Source of the DNA: Hymenolepis diminuta
Lineage: Eukaryota > Platyhelminthes > Cestoda > Cyclophyllidea > Hymenolepididae
NCBI GenBank assembly: GCA_900708905.1
Contig: CAADRB010000053.1
Location: 62,001 to 126,000, forward strand
Direction of reading: 5' to 3'
Length of the DNA: 64,000 bases
The notes beneath the pieces are model-generated. The model was not told the DNA's origin, did not search any database, and saw only the letters and a program-made list of their open reading frames with translations. A program made the translations under genes and the position numbers. This document shows positions 38,201-48,000 of this stretch, one piece after another (positions within the stretch are counted from its first letter, which is position 1; every line of letters begins with the position of its first letter).

Positions 38201-39617
38201 CTGATTTGAATTTATTACACATTGAATATTCTTAGGAAAATTTTTATCAATATGGGTTTCTTTTTCCTATTTAACTGATTGTTCTATTCGGTAATGAGCT
38301 CAGCAGAGAGATTAACAAACATAGAGGAGTAAACTATTAACTGAAGATTTTTCAGCATATTCTTAAGATCCTATACTTACTGGTCATAGATTAGCCTTAA
38401 TCAAACCAATATTTTAATTTGTCCATACAAAAAAGGCAATCATGTTTTAAAGCTAATGAAAATCATTTTTACTACCGTTATATTAAAGTGAGCACAAAAA
38501 CTTATAGATATGTTTTTGCTTAACGTCGCACATGAAAATTATTCATCTATCTACTGTATTATCCCTTAAAACAGAGGCCAGGATCTTAGATAAAAGTTTG
38601 AACTTAGTTATCAATGCAATATTCACCGAAGAGAAGAGAAGTGCAAATTGAAGTAATTCGTGGAGCCTGGTTTTCTGCACAGTTCTAGCTGTGGTAAGGA
38701 CCCCTTTGTTCTTTTTTTAAACTTCATTCCTTGTGATTTTGAGGGCATTTGATTGGAGCTTAGTCTTTTTAGGCACGATTTGCACTCATCCATCTACACA
38801 GTACTCCTTGATGGAATATGATGGTGATTCATTTCTTCAAATGCCTATGATAGAAATAATGTTGATTCCTGCCTTCCATGCATGAGTTTTTATATAGTTA
38901 AACCAAAAGCAAGTTACTAGATATTTTCTAAATTTGCTTCTGAATTTATCATATATATTTATATATGCATATATATATATCCGTTAATTGATAAAAATAG
39001 TACTATTTAGTCTATTCGGACAAACTTAAGCTATAACTCTTGAAAAAATTTTTTGAAGAAAGAGAACGAAGATTTGGTCTTTACTTTATAGGTCGAAATA
39101 ATATGTGCTAACACCTTTTCAAATGACTTTTAAAGGAACTCACACTGAATTTTACGTCAAGGTTAATAATGGCATTCCAATACGTCACTCCTAAAACAAC
39201 CTTGTCTTTTACGGGACTTAATCCAATTAGAAATTGGGCATTGGAAATTCTTTCTGATCGATACGACTAAGTAACGATGATATCCGTCGATAGTGCTAAT
39301 ATATCGCCTTCTTTTCTACGAGTATCCTTATACACTTAGCAGTTTTGTATTTCATCATTTTTGCCTGAATTTACTATGTAATATAAAAATTTTTAGTGAA
39401 TCGACCAACTTCGAATCAAAGACCAGGCGATGAGATCGAACTCACAGAAATATCCTCTCCCTCCCACACAGGGAGAGTTGGTCGTTATACTTCGAGGAGT
39501 AGTGGAATTGGCAGCGGAAGCGGTGGAAGTGGTAGCAGTATAGGTAATTCACGGCCTCGAAGCAGACGTCATCAACAACATGAAAGCTCAGTCGACTCAC
39601 ATCCGACGTTCATCTAG
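32213..39617 (+). CDS. nrg: Neuroglian / L1CAM-family cell adhesion receptor
   Basis: This is a type I membrane adhesion receptor of neurons and epithelia that acts in axon guidance, fasciculation and cell contact. The 21-exon model encodes 1430 residues. Order: signal peptide (about 1-23), Ig1 (30-121), Ig2 (122-224), Ig3 (225-320), Ig4 (321-408), Ig5 (409-505), Ig6 (506-600), five fibronectin III domains (601-697, 707-822, 828-1032, 1036-1138, 1140-1236), transmembrane helix (about 1244-1267) and cytoplasmic tail (1268-1430). Each Ig domain has its Cys pair, core Trp and the G-x-Y/F-x-C type end. FN2 carries the neuroglian signatures MP-IEH and GYSGEN, matching the fly protein. The protein is longer than usual (about 1250-1300) because FN3 holds a large insertion. 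Starts at 32213, 32219, 32225 and 32234 share one frame; an upstream TGA bounds it. Identity is firm; the exact start is not. Confidence 0.95.
34796..35660 (+). other. Intron 11 of the neuroglian-like gene (865 bp)
   Basis: It separates the two halves of FN1: ...ATDAK before and IVMRPNIDYRFRV after. Joining these directly completes the domain. The intron contains an open stretch near 35558-35640 that reads WRQKAGG...WLKYRLENL, discussed in the findings. Confidence 0.8.
36393..36655 (+). other. Insertion in FN3 with furin-type site RSRR
   Basis: Inside exon 14, residues of roughly 890-975 form an acidic, Ser-rich insertion between the central and last strands of the third FNIII domain. It ends with Arg-Ser-Arg-Arg (residues 966-969, codons 36623-36634), which fits the proprotein-convertase consensus R-x-K/R-R. 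Vertebrate L1-family proteins are cut by convertases in the same third FNIII domain, so cleavage into two non-covalently linked parts is plausible here. Confidence 0.7.
37650..37721 (+). other. Transmembrane helix codons
   Basis: Codons for about 24 hydrophobic residues, from Ala-Ile-Trp-Phe to Leu-Leu-Ile-Cys-Ile, are followed by the stop-transfer cluster Arg-Ser-Gln-Arg. A small Gly/Ser-rich linker lies just before. Confidence 0.9.
38145..39396 (+). other. Intron 20 of the neuroglian-like gene (1252 bp)
   Basis: This GT-AG intron splits the cytoplasmic tail. It holds an A/T-rich simple-sequence tract at about 38950-38980 and no recognisable exon. Its donor (gtgatc) is weak, so intron retention, giving a shorter tail, is possible. 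Confidence 0.75.
38950..38980. repeat. Imperfect (AT)n tract
   Basis: ATATATATTTATATATGC followed by further AT units, within intron 20. Confidence 0.9.
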
Positions 39618-39677
39618 AACATCTCCCATTAACGATGTCATACACTATAAATATTTTACCATCTTTGTTTTACATCG

Positions 39678-39683
39678 AATAAA
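39678..39683 (+). other. Poly(A) signal of the neuroglian-like gene
   Basis: AATAAA lies 60 bases after the stop codon TAG (39615-39617). The resulting 3' untranslated region would be under 100 bases. Confidence 0.7.
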
Positions 39684-41759
39684 GAAATTTATCATAGACT
39701 TTGTTAACTCAAATTAACTTTCACATGATGATTTTTAAACCCCTAGGTGACGCCGATTTCAAGAGAGCTCATTGTTAAGATACCTTTGGTTCTTAATTGA
39801 AGCGCCTCTATTTAATCATTTTAAAATTCCCTTTTGTCGATTTTACGAAGCCAAGAGCGTTTTAAAAGGAGATATTACAACTGATTTGACATTTGATCAT
39901 GGATAAGCAGGAAGAAGAGAAATTTCCAAGAAGTTCTGAGTCTTCCGCTTAGGGTTGGACCAAATTTTTCTCTGCTAATAATGTTTTAAGTTTTTTTATC
40001 AGTCGCATCTAGTTTTCTGCCTATCGCATATTGAGGTTCACTCATTCTTCTTTGATCTCATCTGCTTTCCCTCTTTCGTGCTCTTTCTATTTACCCACGC
40101 CACATTTTCAATTTTTCAACTATAAATGAGACCCTCATTGCTCTCTCCTGACACAAATATCAGACCACATTTCTAATATCTTTTGCTAGGTAGAATTCTG
40201 TCAAGATATTTCAGCCTAAACAAATTCTAATAATGCGCATTAGATACTCCTCTGAACTATAAAAGAAGGTGTTTCCTAATTGGAGCTAAAGTGGGCCTAA
40301 AAGCCAAGGAAGAACATGGAAGGAGAACTTTCCCATTTTCTATAAGTATTTTGACGCTATTAACTTTGATCAGTGATGAGAATGAAACAATATAAAACTT
40401 TAAATGCTGAATTGTGCAAAATTGTAGAAAAGAAGGGACAACTGGTAAAAAAACCGACAGAAAACGCAATAATTTGATAACACTCCCTAATAGGTGCGAT
40501 AGAAGGCGTTGTTAGAATTTGTCTCTTAGAATAAGTGAGTTTAAGCAGTTATTCTGACTATCAAGAAAAAGGAAGGTCATATTTCATGTTTACTATCGGT
40601 ATTCGTATTCACCAATTAAGGTAGATTCCAATTCGTTGAGTTAAGACTGATCCGGGATGTAGACGAAAGTTAGGTCAATTCAGTCATAGATAACCGAAGC
40701 TGATTGGTAACACCCTATTTACATTGGTTGTGTTGTTAATATCACCACCGGTCAGAATTTGTATGAGTCGCTTGATAGATACGCAACGGATAGAGAATGA
40801 GGAACGATGCTTATTCGATCAAATTTCGTTAACTCTGACTTTATTTGTATATTTGAAAAGGTATAAAAATAAAGTGCAGCCGAATTACTTCTCTGTGAGA
40901 AAATAAAAGTCACACCTTATACTATCGAATTTCCTAAAATTGATAAAGGTAACATTCGTCTTGAGTATTTAGAAGGTATTTTATAGCCTTTTCGATTAAA
41001 ACTCATACATTATCAAGATTATTTGACAGATTTTAAACAGTGTGGCTGACGATTTCGTTCAATAAATGGCAGTAAATAAATCTGGATGACATGAATTCTA
41101 CTATCCTTTTGTGATATTTCATCCTTATCGCACCTACTTAGAAACACGCCATGCTCTTTACTGAACTCTCTAGTTCATGGGAAATTTAGTCCAAGTTAAC
41201 AAAATATCATCTTAGATATTTGATCAAGATGGAGCGATATATTTTTAAAAATGATAATAGCTGAAGAGAGGGAAGAGTTTGATGGAAATTTCGGTAACGA
41301 ATCGAAGAACTTTGCATAAAATTAGTTGGGGATAGAGTCAATTTGACCTTCCAGATTGATTTCATTTAACTTTTGAGGATGCGAAGATTTGCAAACATTT
41401 TGCGTTTTTTCCATCCGCTTCATTCAGTCCGAACTTGTCCGGTTGCAGAATGAAGCGCACATCGGAGTACACCCAATTTATATGGCGAATGGTGGTGAGA
41501 ATTTCTTCTTTATATTCATGGAGCTCTCATATGATATAAGCTGGCAAAAATCTTTGTCTTACATTGTCGAGATAGGTGGATAGTACTGATTACATGATTT
41601 TAACTGGCATGCCAGAAATCACCCAAATTGGAACTCTAATAGTAAAATGAACCACTAAACCAATGTTTCTGAAATTATACTTTTTGCATTTTATCGGAAC
41701 CTTTGCTTTAACATTTTAATTCATTGAAGAATATTTGTCACTATTATCTCAAAGTTCTT

Positions 41760-42090
41760 ATCGATTTTACTCTCTACTTGAGCTTCATATTGGTTAACCT
41801 ATGACACATCTTCCTTCTGTTACTATGGATTCGTGTTAGTTGACTAACCCTCGTATATTAAAGTTATCCCTATTCTATCCATTCACCTTTTTGATTTACC
41901 CTTTTCTTTTCTAAGTATTTAATGTCACATTTCCGGTCCCTTTTCTCTCTAGCTTGTGATAGATTTTGCCAGCGAACTCTTTAATCTTCCCTCACTATCT
42001 ACTACTTCTGCATTTTATTCTGTCATTAACTTTGGTTTCATTGGCTGACCCCAATCTAGGCCAGCTAGCTATTAATACACCTGCTTAAAG
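41760..42090 (+). repeat. Pyrimidine-rich interspersed repeat
   Basis: C/T-biased sequence sharing blocks with the neighbouring copy at 42440-42590. For example, CTACTACTTCTGCATTTTATTCTGTCATT here resembles CCTACTTCTGCCTCATTTACGGTCTTATTCATT there. Confidence 0.35.
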
Positions 42091-42444
42091 TAAAACCATA
42101 GGCCCGTACTTGTCCAGGAGACGTATTCAGTTATTCTCCCGACTTCTAATTTTAAGACGACCCTGGAATGCGAACTTAGACAGGCCACGCTTTAGGTTCT
42201 ACGGTTTTAAATTCAGATATGCTTATAGGAATGCCTATAGTGTGCTGTCAAATTTCGAAAGATTGTTTTTTCAAATTTTAGTGATTTCAAAGGTGTAGTT
42301 GCTTGTAGCATGTACATTGACCCATGCTATCAATGTCTAATTATGCGACGGTCACAGATTTACTAACACAGAACGAAATCATATAGCCTCCCTTAGCGAA
42401 TATATTTCACCTGTTTCTAACAACCGAAATCACCCTTGCTCAGC

Positions 42445-42515
42445 ACTGACACCTTGCACTTCTCTTCCAGTTCCTCTTCCTACTTCTGCCTCATTTACGG
42501 TCTTATTCATTTTTA
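42445..42515 (+). repeat. Inverted repeat pair, left arm
   Basis: CACTGACACCTTGCAC...TTCCTCTTCCTACTTCT...TTATTCATTT matches the reverse complement of about 43138-43208 with substitutions and small gaps. The core TTCCTCTTCCTACTTCT is exact in both. The arms lie about 620 bases apart. Confidence 0.6.
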
Positions 42516-43137
42516 ATATTCTCACAAATTTTTGTTACTGCTTAACTATGGTCTTCCCATTTGGGAAAGATTTCTGTATCCCACAGGCCTTTATGAAAAT
42601 CATTAGTTATGGAAAGAGAAATTCAACCTAATCTGGTCTGGCTCCTAAAGGAGCTTTATTGACGAGATCAGAGCTACTTTACATTCTTAACAAATGCAAA
42701 AGTGTGCTCAGTCACAGTATTGGCTTTATAATTTTTTATACTTCAATTTCATCAATTAATTTAAGTGACATATTTTATTTATATTTTTTAAGGATAAATG
42801 ATCAATAAATTTCCACCTATGGGGACATTCGCATAGCACCTCAGAGTTGCTATATAACTTTGGCTCCTCATGCATGTGCTGTAATCATTCAAAATATTAG
42901 AGAACTGTCAAGGGATGAAACGAAGAGGGGTCGAGTGGAAATAGACAATAAATTCGACGAATCAAAATTCCTACTTTATTGGATTTTGATGCCCTTTTAC
43001 TCTGCCAGTCAAGCTACTTTGGGAGCAAGACTAAATTAGGATTTGAAGTTCCTTTGCAAAGTGAATGATCTCCCTAAAGCTTACAAGATATAACAGCCTT
43101 TCCCGAGAGAGGAGACCAGATGTATATTCGGCAATAG

Positions 43138-43208
43138 GAAATGAATGAGAGAGTAAATAATGAAGAAGTAGGAAGAGGAATTGGGAGGAAAGAGGAAGGT
43201 GTCAGTAC
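43138..43208 (-). repeat. Inverted repeat pair, right arm
   Basis: This is the purine-rich counterpart of 42445-42515; the core on the + strand is AGAAGTAGGAAGAGGAA. It could be the second end of a degraded foldback or DNA element, or an independent insertion in the opposite orientation. Confidence 0.6.
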
Positions 43209-44190
43209 CGAGAGAGGATAACTATGATTGTGAGAAACAGTAGAAGTGGTGAAAGATAAGGCGTTTGACAGATTTCATCCCCTTTGTTCGTCAATGAGAA
43301 GACGACTGTTACGGCAAAGATACAAGTCAGTAGGATAGGGAGATGGAAGAGCTATTGGCCTAGTATTTAATAAATTTAACAAATCTGGTTCAATTGCCAC
43401 AGTAAATGCATCCAACGATGGTTTTATTGCATTTGAAACCTATTTTAAACGCGTAGTAATATCTACTGCTTCTCATATTTTCCTTTCCACTTCTATACCC
43501 CTTCAGATCTATTTTCCCTTTTATCTATACCAAAGTTTTATATAACAAATCTTCCTCATAATCAAACATTCTATTTTGATTGCAATGAATAGAAGTACTT
43601 CATTCATGATTATTAAAAAGTAAATTTAAATGTGAGCATTTGCTGTCAAAACCCTACTCAATGGTAAACGCCACTAGAAAATTTGAAATGTGAAATCGAA
43701 GGTAGTTAGAATAAGTGAAGTCGAAATGCGTCAAAATACTATATAGCTTTCGCCGTAACTCAAGATGAGCATCATTGTTATGCAAATATAAAATATGAAA
43801 AAATATATATTATATGAATATTATCATTATATGACGAGTTGTTATATTGAAATTTATTTATATCTTAAAATATATTAATTTGAAGTATGGTTAATTCAAG
43901 TAAACTTTGTTGGTGAAAAGAACAGTCCTTTTTGCAATGAGTCATTTGCAGCCAAATGTAATCTTTCCTTTGAATCTTCCAAAATTAAGACTACTGTGCA
44001 GAATTCAAAATAAAAAGAAAAATTGATTTCCCCATAAAAGTGCTTTTACGAATATGACCTTCAGAAAGATGTATTGCAATTAAAAGCCGAGAAGAAATCA
44101 AATACACTTATGCTAACATCAAAATGTACAAAGATAATCATTAGTTTCACAGACCTTTTCAATTAATTTAACTGAACTGGAGAAAAATAC

Positions 44191-44239
44191 ACCCATTTGT
44201 CAAATTCGTATCCATGATAAAATTTATTGACAAATGGGT
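44191..44239. repeat. Perfect 13-base inverted repeat
   Basis: acccatttgtcaa (44191-44203) and ttgacaaatgggt (44227-44239) are exact reverse complements separated by 23 bases. They could form a hairpin or be a two-sided protein site. No transposon features are seen beside them. Confidence 0.8.
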
Positions 44240-44639
44240 CCATTTTACGAATAACATCTCAGACCTGACAATACCAAAAGCACCAAGTATGTGTGAAACC
44301 TTTATTAGCAAAGCGGAAGAGCAATATCTAAAAGTACATCAACGCGATATTGTGATAATGTTATGTATAAAGACTATTTATTAAAGTTAAGACTTAAAGG
44401 AACAATAAAAATGTTAATTTTAAGGAAAGTGATGTTCACATTCGCAGATTTTCAAGGAATAAAATTGACTGTCAAAAGCATCTAATCGAAAAACACAATC
44501 TATCTTGAACGGCCTTCATTTAAGAGGACGAAAAGTTCTCAACGAAATTTTAAATAGTTTCATTGAGGTTTGATAAACCTATTATTATTAACAACAGAAA
44601 TAAAGGAAATCTACTATTTTTAGCTGTGAGAAGTGACTG

Positions 44640-45040
44640 AAATCGGTTGACAGAAAGGTTAAAGAATGGTAAAGGGGAGGGAATTAAAAGGATACCTAGA
44701 GCAACGTCAAGGTGTCAAAGAGTTTTACGACATTCGATTTTTGGATTTGAGTGTTACAATATTTACTAAATGGGGAGTCCATATTCCAAAATTCAAATTT
44801 CATGATTTATCTCCTGGATTGAGGCAAATGCTTATCCACAGTGTTCAGTGCTTATTGACCGATAGTTTTCTCTTCAGGAATGGTCGGTCTTGCCACTTCA
44901 ATTCACATTTTCCTCCAATTTTTGCGAAATTAAATGATCATTTACGGCATTAAACAGTTTTTACGATCTTATATAGAAGAGATGAGAAGACCAGAAATTT
45001 CGAGCTAGCAGAGCCCTGTAAGCTGTGTTAATTCAAGACG
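44640..45040 (+). repeat. Interspersed repeat family R1, copy B
   Basis: The longest copy recognised. It aligns with copy A over its length and with copy C in its second half. It carries an open frame of 95 codons (44666-44953) whose product resembles no known family; copies A and C do not keep this frame. The frame is probably a relic or chance, although the internal region may derive from a coding mobile element. Confidence 0.6.
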
Positions 45041-45044
45041 AATA

Positions 45045-48000
45045 AATAAATTCACCTACGTTTATCCCTTCCTACCTTTCCATTACGCAATGCAAATATG
45101 AGATATTTGAATGTGTAGATGTCCCATATATTTATTTCAAAATTGCCTTTAAACCATCTTAACTTGTTCAAAAATGCTTACCTATAATGTCGAAATTGCG
45201 GGAATCAAAATTAACCCTGCCAAAATTTTCTTTTGTCTTAATAAATTTGTGTTTCCAACTCTTGTCAAACATGTGTAGCAGATTTTCTGAACGTCTCTAA
45301 GTGCAAATTTTGCATAGATATACGGAGTTATGCAAGTGCGATTTCTAATGCCTAAAACTCAGTTCGATACATCATTTATTTAAGCATCAATTAATTGTAA
45401 CTTTTCAAATGTATCAAATGCAAAAGACCTCTTTTTTCTCCTATCGAGTAATCATATTACAAGAGGAATCAAAAATAAGGCCTAGACAAGGTCATAGTTG
45501 TGGCAAATCTATCAAAGAGCTAAAGAAATTTTGATTCGGCAAGGCTTTTACAGCTGAAACAGCCAAAAATGTCAATTTCCGCCTCTAATATCGCAAGTCC
45601 CCATTTTAAGAGAATTTCACTGAGAATGGTAAAGTGGGAAACTAGCAATTAAATACCTATGTTTACCGAAAAGAAACAAGATTCTTGCGCTATCAGCAGG
45701 CGCCCTGATGCGCGAACGAAATGATCAACAAGAGCTTCTGGATATCTATTTCCGGTTGTTTTAAGTCTTATAAACGGCAAGAATGTAAAAAAGATACATC
45801 TCTAAGTGTCATCTTTAATAATAGCATCATATTCAAAGCGAGTCGTTTAAAAGGTCGTATGAAAAGGAGGAGCAGCACATGTTCATCGAGGTTAAGAGAA
45901 GAATTAATAATTCGTATTCCCAGACACCAAATCTTCCAAACCTTTCCTAAAATTTATTTCTCTTTACACCCTCCAACCTGATTAGTATATCGAACACTGT
46001 CTTTATTGATAAACGACATAAATATATTTTCCATTAATTAGGCAATATTGCATGTAGAAAATTGTTGTCGTAATTGAGCCAAATAAAAGATCATAACCTT
46101 AGGCAAGTTGTTACTACTTTGGGCCTTAGCAATTTTGAAAAATGGGTGTGAATAAATCATTTATTTAAGGATCGAATAGTGAACTTTCAATGACATCATT
46201 GTAGGTTAATTTTGACACTTGCGCCAGCCCAAAACCCTGAAAATCGAATCTCAAATCAATTTATTGCTTGTCACTCATTGTGGCATATTGCGATAATAGG
46301 TATTTCTCATACATCAAAGTATATTAATTTTGTCAATCATAAAACATATACATTCCAACTCTACGCAAGGATTTTACTTGGGACCTGCCAACACAAAATG
46401 AATGATAAAGTATCTGTCTTCTTTCATTTTGGTTGGTGGTAGAGATTATCGGAAGACAGATGAGTGATTTTGATATCCGTCTCTTTATTCGAAACTTAAA
46501 ATGTCTCGCTGTCTGCTAGTAAAATATGCTTTAAGTCTCGAAGTTAAGAGAACTGAAGATATTAACGGTAATTCCAAGCTCTATCACCAACAAATTTAAA
46601 ACACTTTGTGACAGTAATTCAAGTCGTGATTTAAGATTAATCTTAAGATTTAAGTATTTAATCAATGACAAATTGTAAGCAATAAATTAGATTGCAATCA
46701 GTGACTCAAACACATAGAAGAGGATATTATTAAGTTGACGTGTTTATATGGATAGTTTGGAAGTTAGCTTTTTGGAATATTTTTACTGGCGTCAGAGTAA
46801 AATTTCGATTTTGAAAAGCTATAAGGCATTAAAGATGTACACTCCGACGTATATTTTGGGAAAATTTATTATTCAGTACGCAAACATTTTATCAAAAATC
46901 GGTTTAACGTCATCATGATATGCAGAGTGACAGAGAGCCATTAAGAAAGGTTGAGCTAATTTGTGTAATTGTTTATAAAATTCGCTAAACCGTATGAATA
47001 GGAGGTTGAAGAATGAACTTTACTTGCATGTCATCACACAATACTGTCAACTTTCAAAACAGTTTCAACTGACTCAGTAAAATATCGATGATTATAAAAT
47101 GTGATTGCATCTATTCCACATGTGAAGGTATGGAAAAAATTGATGTTGAAATCTAATTGTGGCGCCCAACTGTCTTAATGTGCAACTGCATTCGATATAT
47201 CGATATTAGGCAGATTACATGAGCTTATGAGTATCAAATATTAAAATCCCAAATTCGTTCAATTAATAAATAAGCGAAACAAAAATGCTTTGGCTATACA
47301 AGAATAAGTAAAATGTTATTGCGTAACCAACTAGAAGTCCCGGTAGTAATCTCCCAGAGCCAACAATCTAGAAACTCGGTAATATAGCAACTTAACACAG
47401 AGGCCAACAGCCCACGCCAGAGCATAAGACACCTTATAGTAAACGCGCTTGTATTAATGGAACTCAATCCCAGCCAGTATCGGCTTAAACAAATAAGTAT
47501 AATTATCAAGTGTCTTTTATCAGTGGGGAAATAAAGAAAGAAATTACATTTTTATTTATAGAAGAAATATTGGGAGCGGGGGATAATAATTATCATTTCT
47601 TCTAACATAAATTGAACATCGAAAATATTATTTGGTAAGGGCCATAAGATGATACAAATGAATTAAAGCGACAGGACCAAGCTTTCGGTTAAATTAAATA
47701 GTCAGTAAGCTGAGTATCACCGAACAGAACTCACCCAGTAACTTGGGAGTCAAATCATGAAACCTCACCCATGAAACATTTACTAATTGTAAAATGAATT
47801 GCACCCCATATAAAAGGTGGAATATTTAATGCTATCAGAATTTGAATGAAATAAAGTTCCTAATATTCTGATTTCATTGTGTACTTCTCTTTAGCCTCTC
47901 CCACCCATACTAAAAATATTTTGCTGATTCGCATGTTCAAATACTATTTCATGAATATTTGAGTAAATTTTTACATTGCCATGAGTTTAATAATATTGAT

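Larger units (their letters stand above)
32213..39617 (+). other. Exon map of the neuroglian-like gene
   Basis: Coding exons: 32213-32282, 32317-32422, 32454-32641, 32680-32859, 32994-33121, 33164-33307, 33346-33490, 33565-33734, 33775-34062, 34130-34511, 34587-34795, 35661-35843, 35881-36087, 36128-36807, 36847-37001, 37045-37227, 37263-37454, 37530-37742, 37817-37865, 37945-38144, 39397-39617. All introns are GT-AG, and the coding total of 4293 bases is divisible by three. Eighteen introns are 31-134 bp; only intron 11 (865 bp) and intron 20 (1252 bp) are long. Phases were followed through every junction, and domain motifs continue across them, for example Pro-Lys|Tyr-Tyr-Trp in Ig1 and Phe-Glu|Val-Thr-Ile in FN2. 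If intron 20 is retained, the frame ends at 38176 with a different short tail. Confidence 0.88.
39690..44630. other. Intergenic, repeat remnants only
   Basis: No gene was supported on either strand. C/T-biased repeat-like regions lie at 40010-40150, 41760-42090 and 42440-42590, and a purine-rich region at 43080-43300. The 13-base inverted repeat at 44191-44239 is listed separately. Open frames of 60-70 codons show no domain. Confidence 0.5.

Noticed and set aside
44666..44953. 95-codon frame as a gene
   Set aside because: It lies within repeat family R1, and the related copies at 8.9 and 25.9 kb do not keep the frame.
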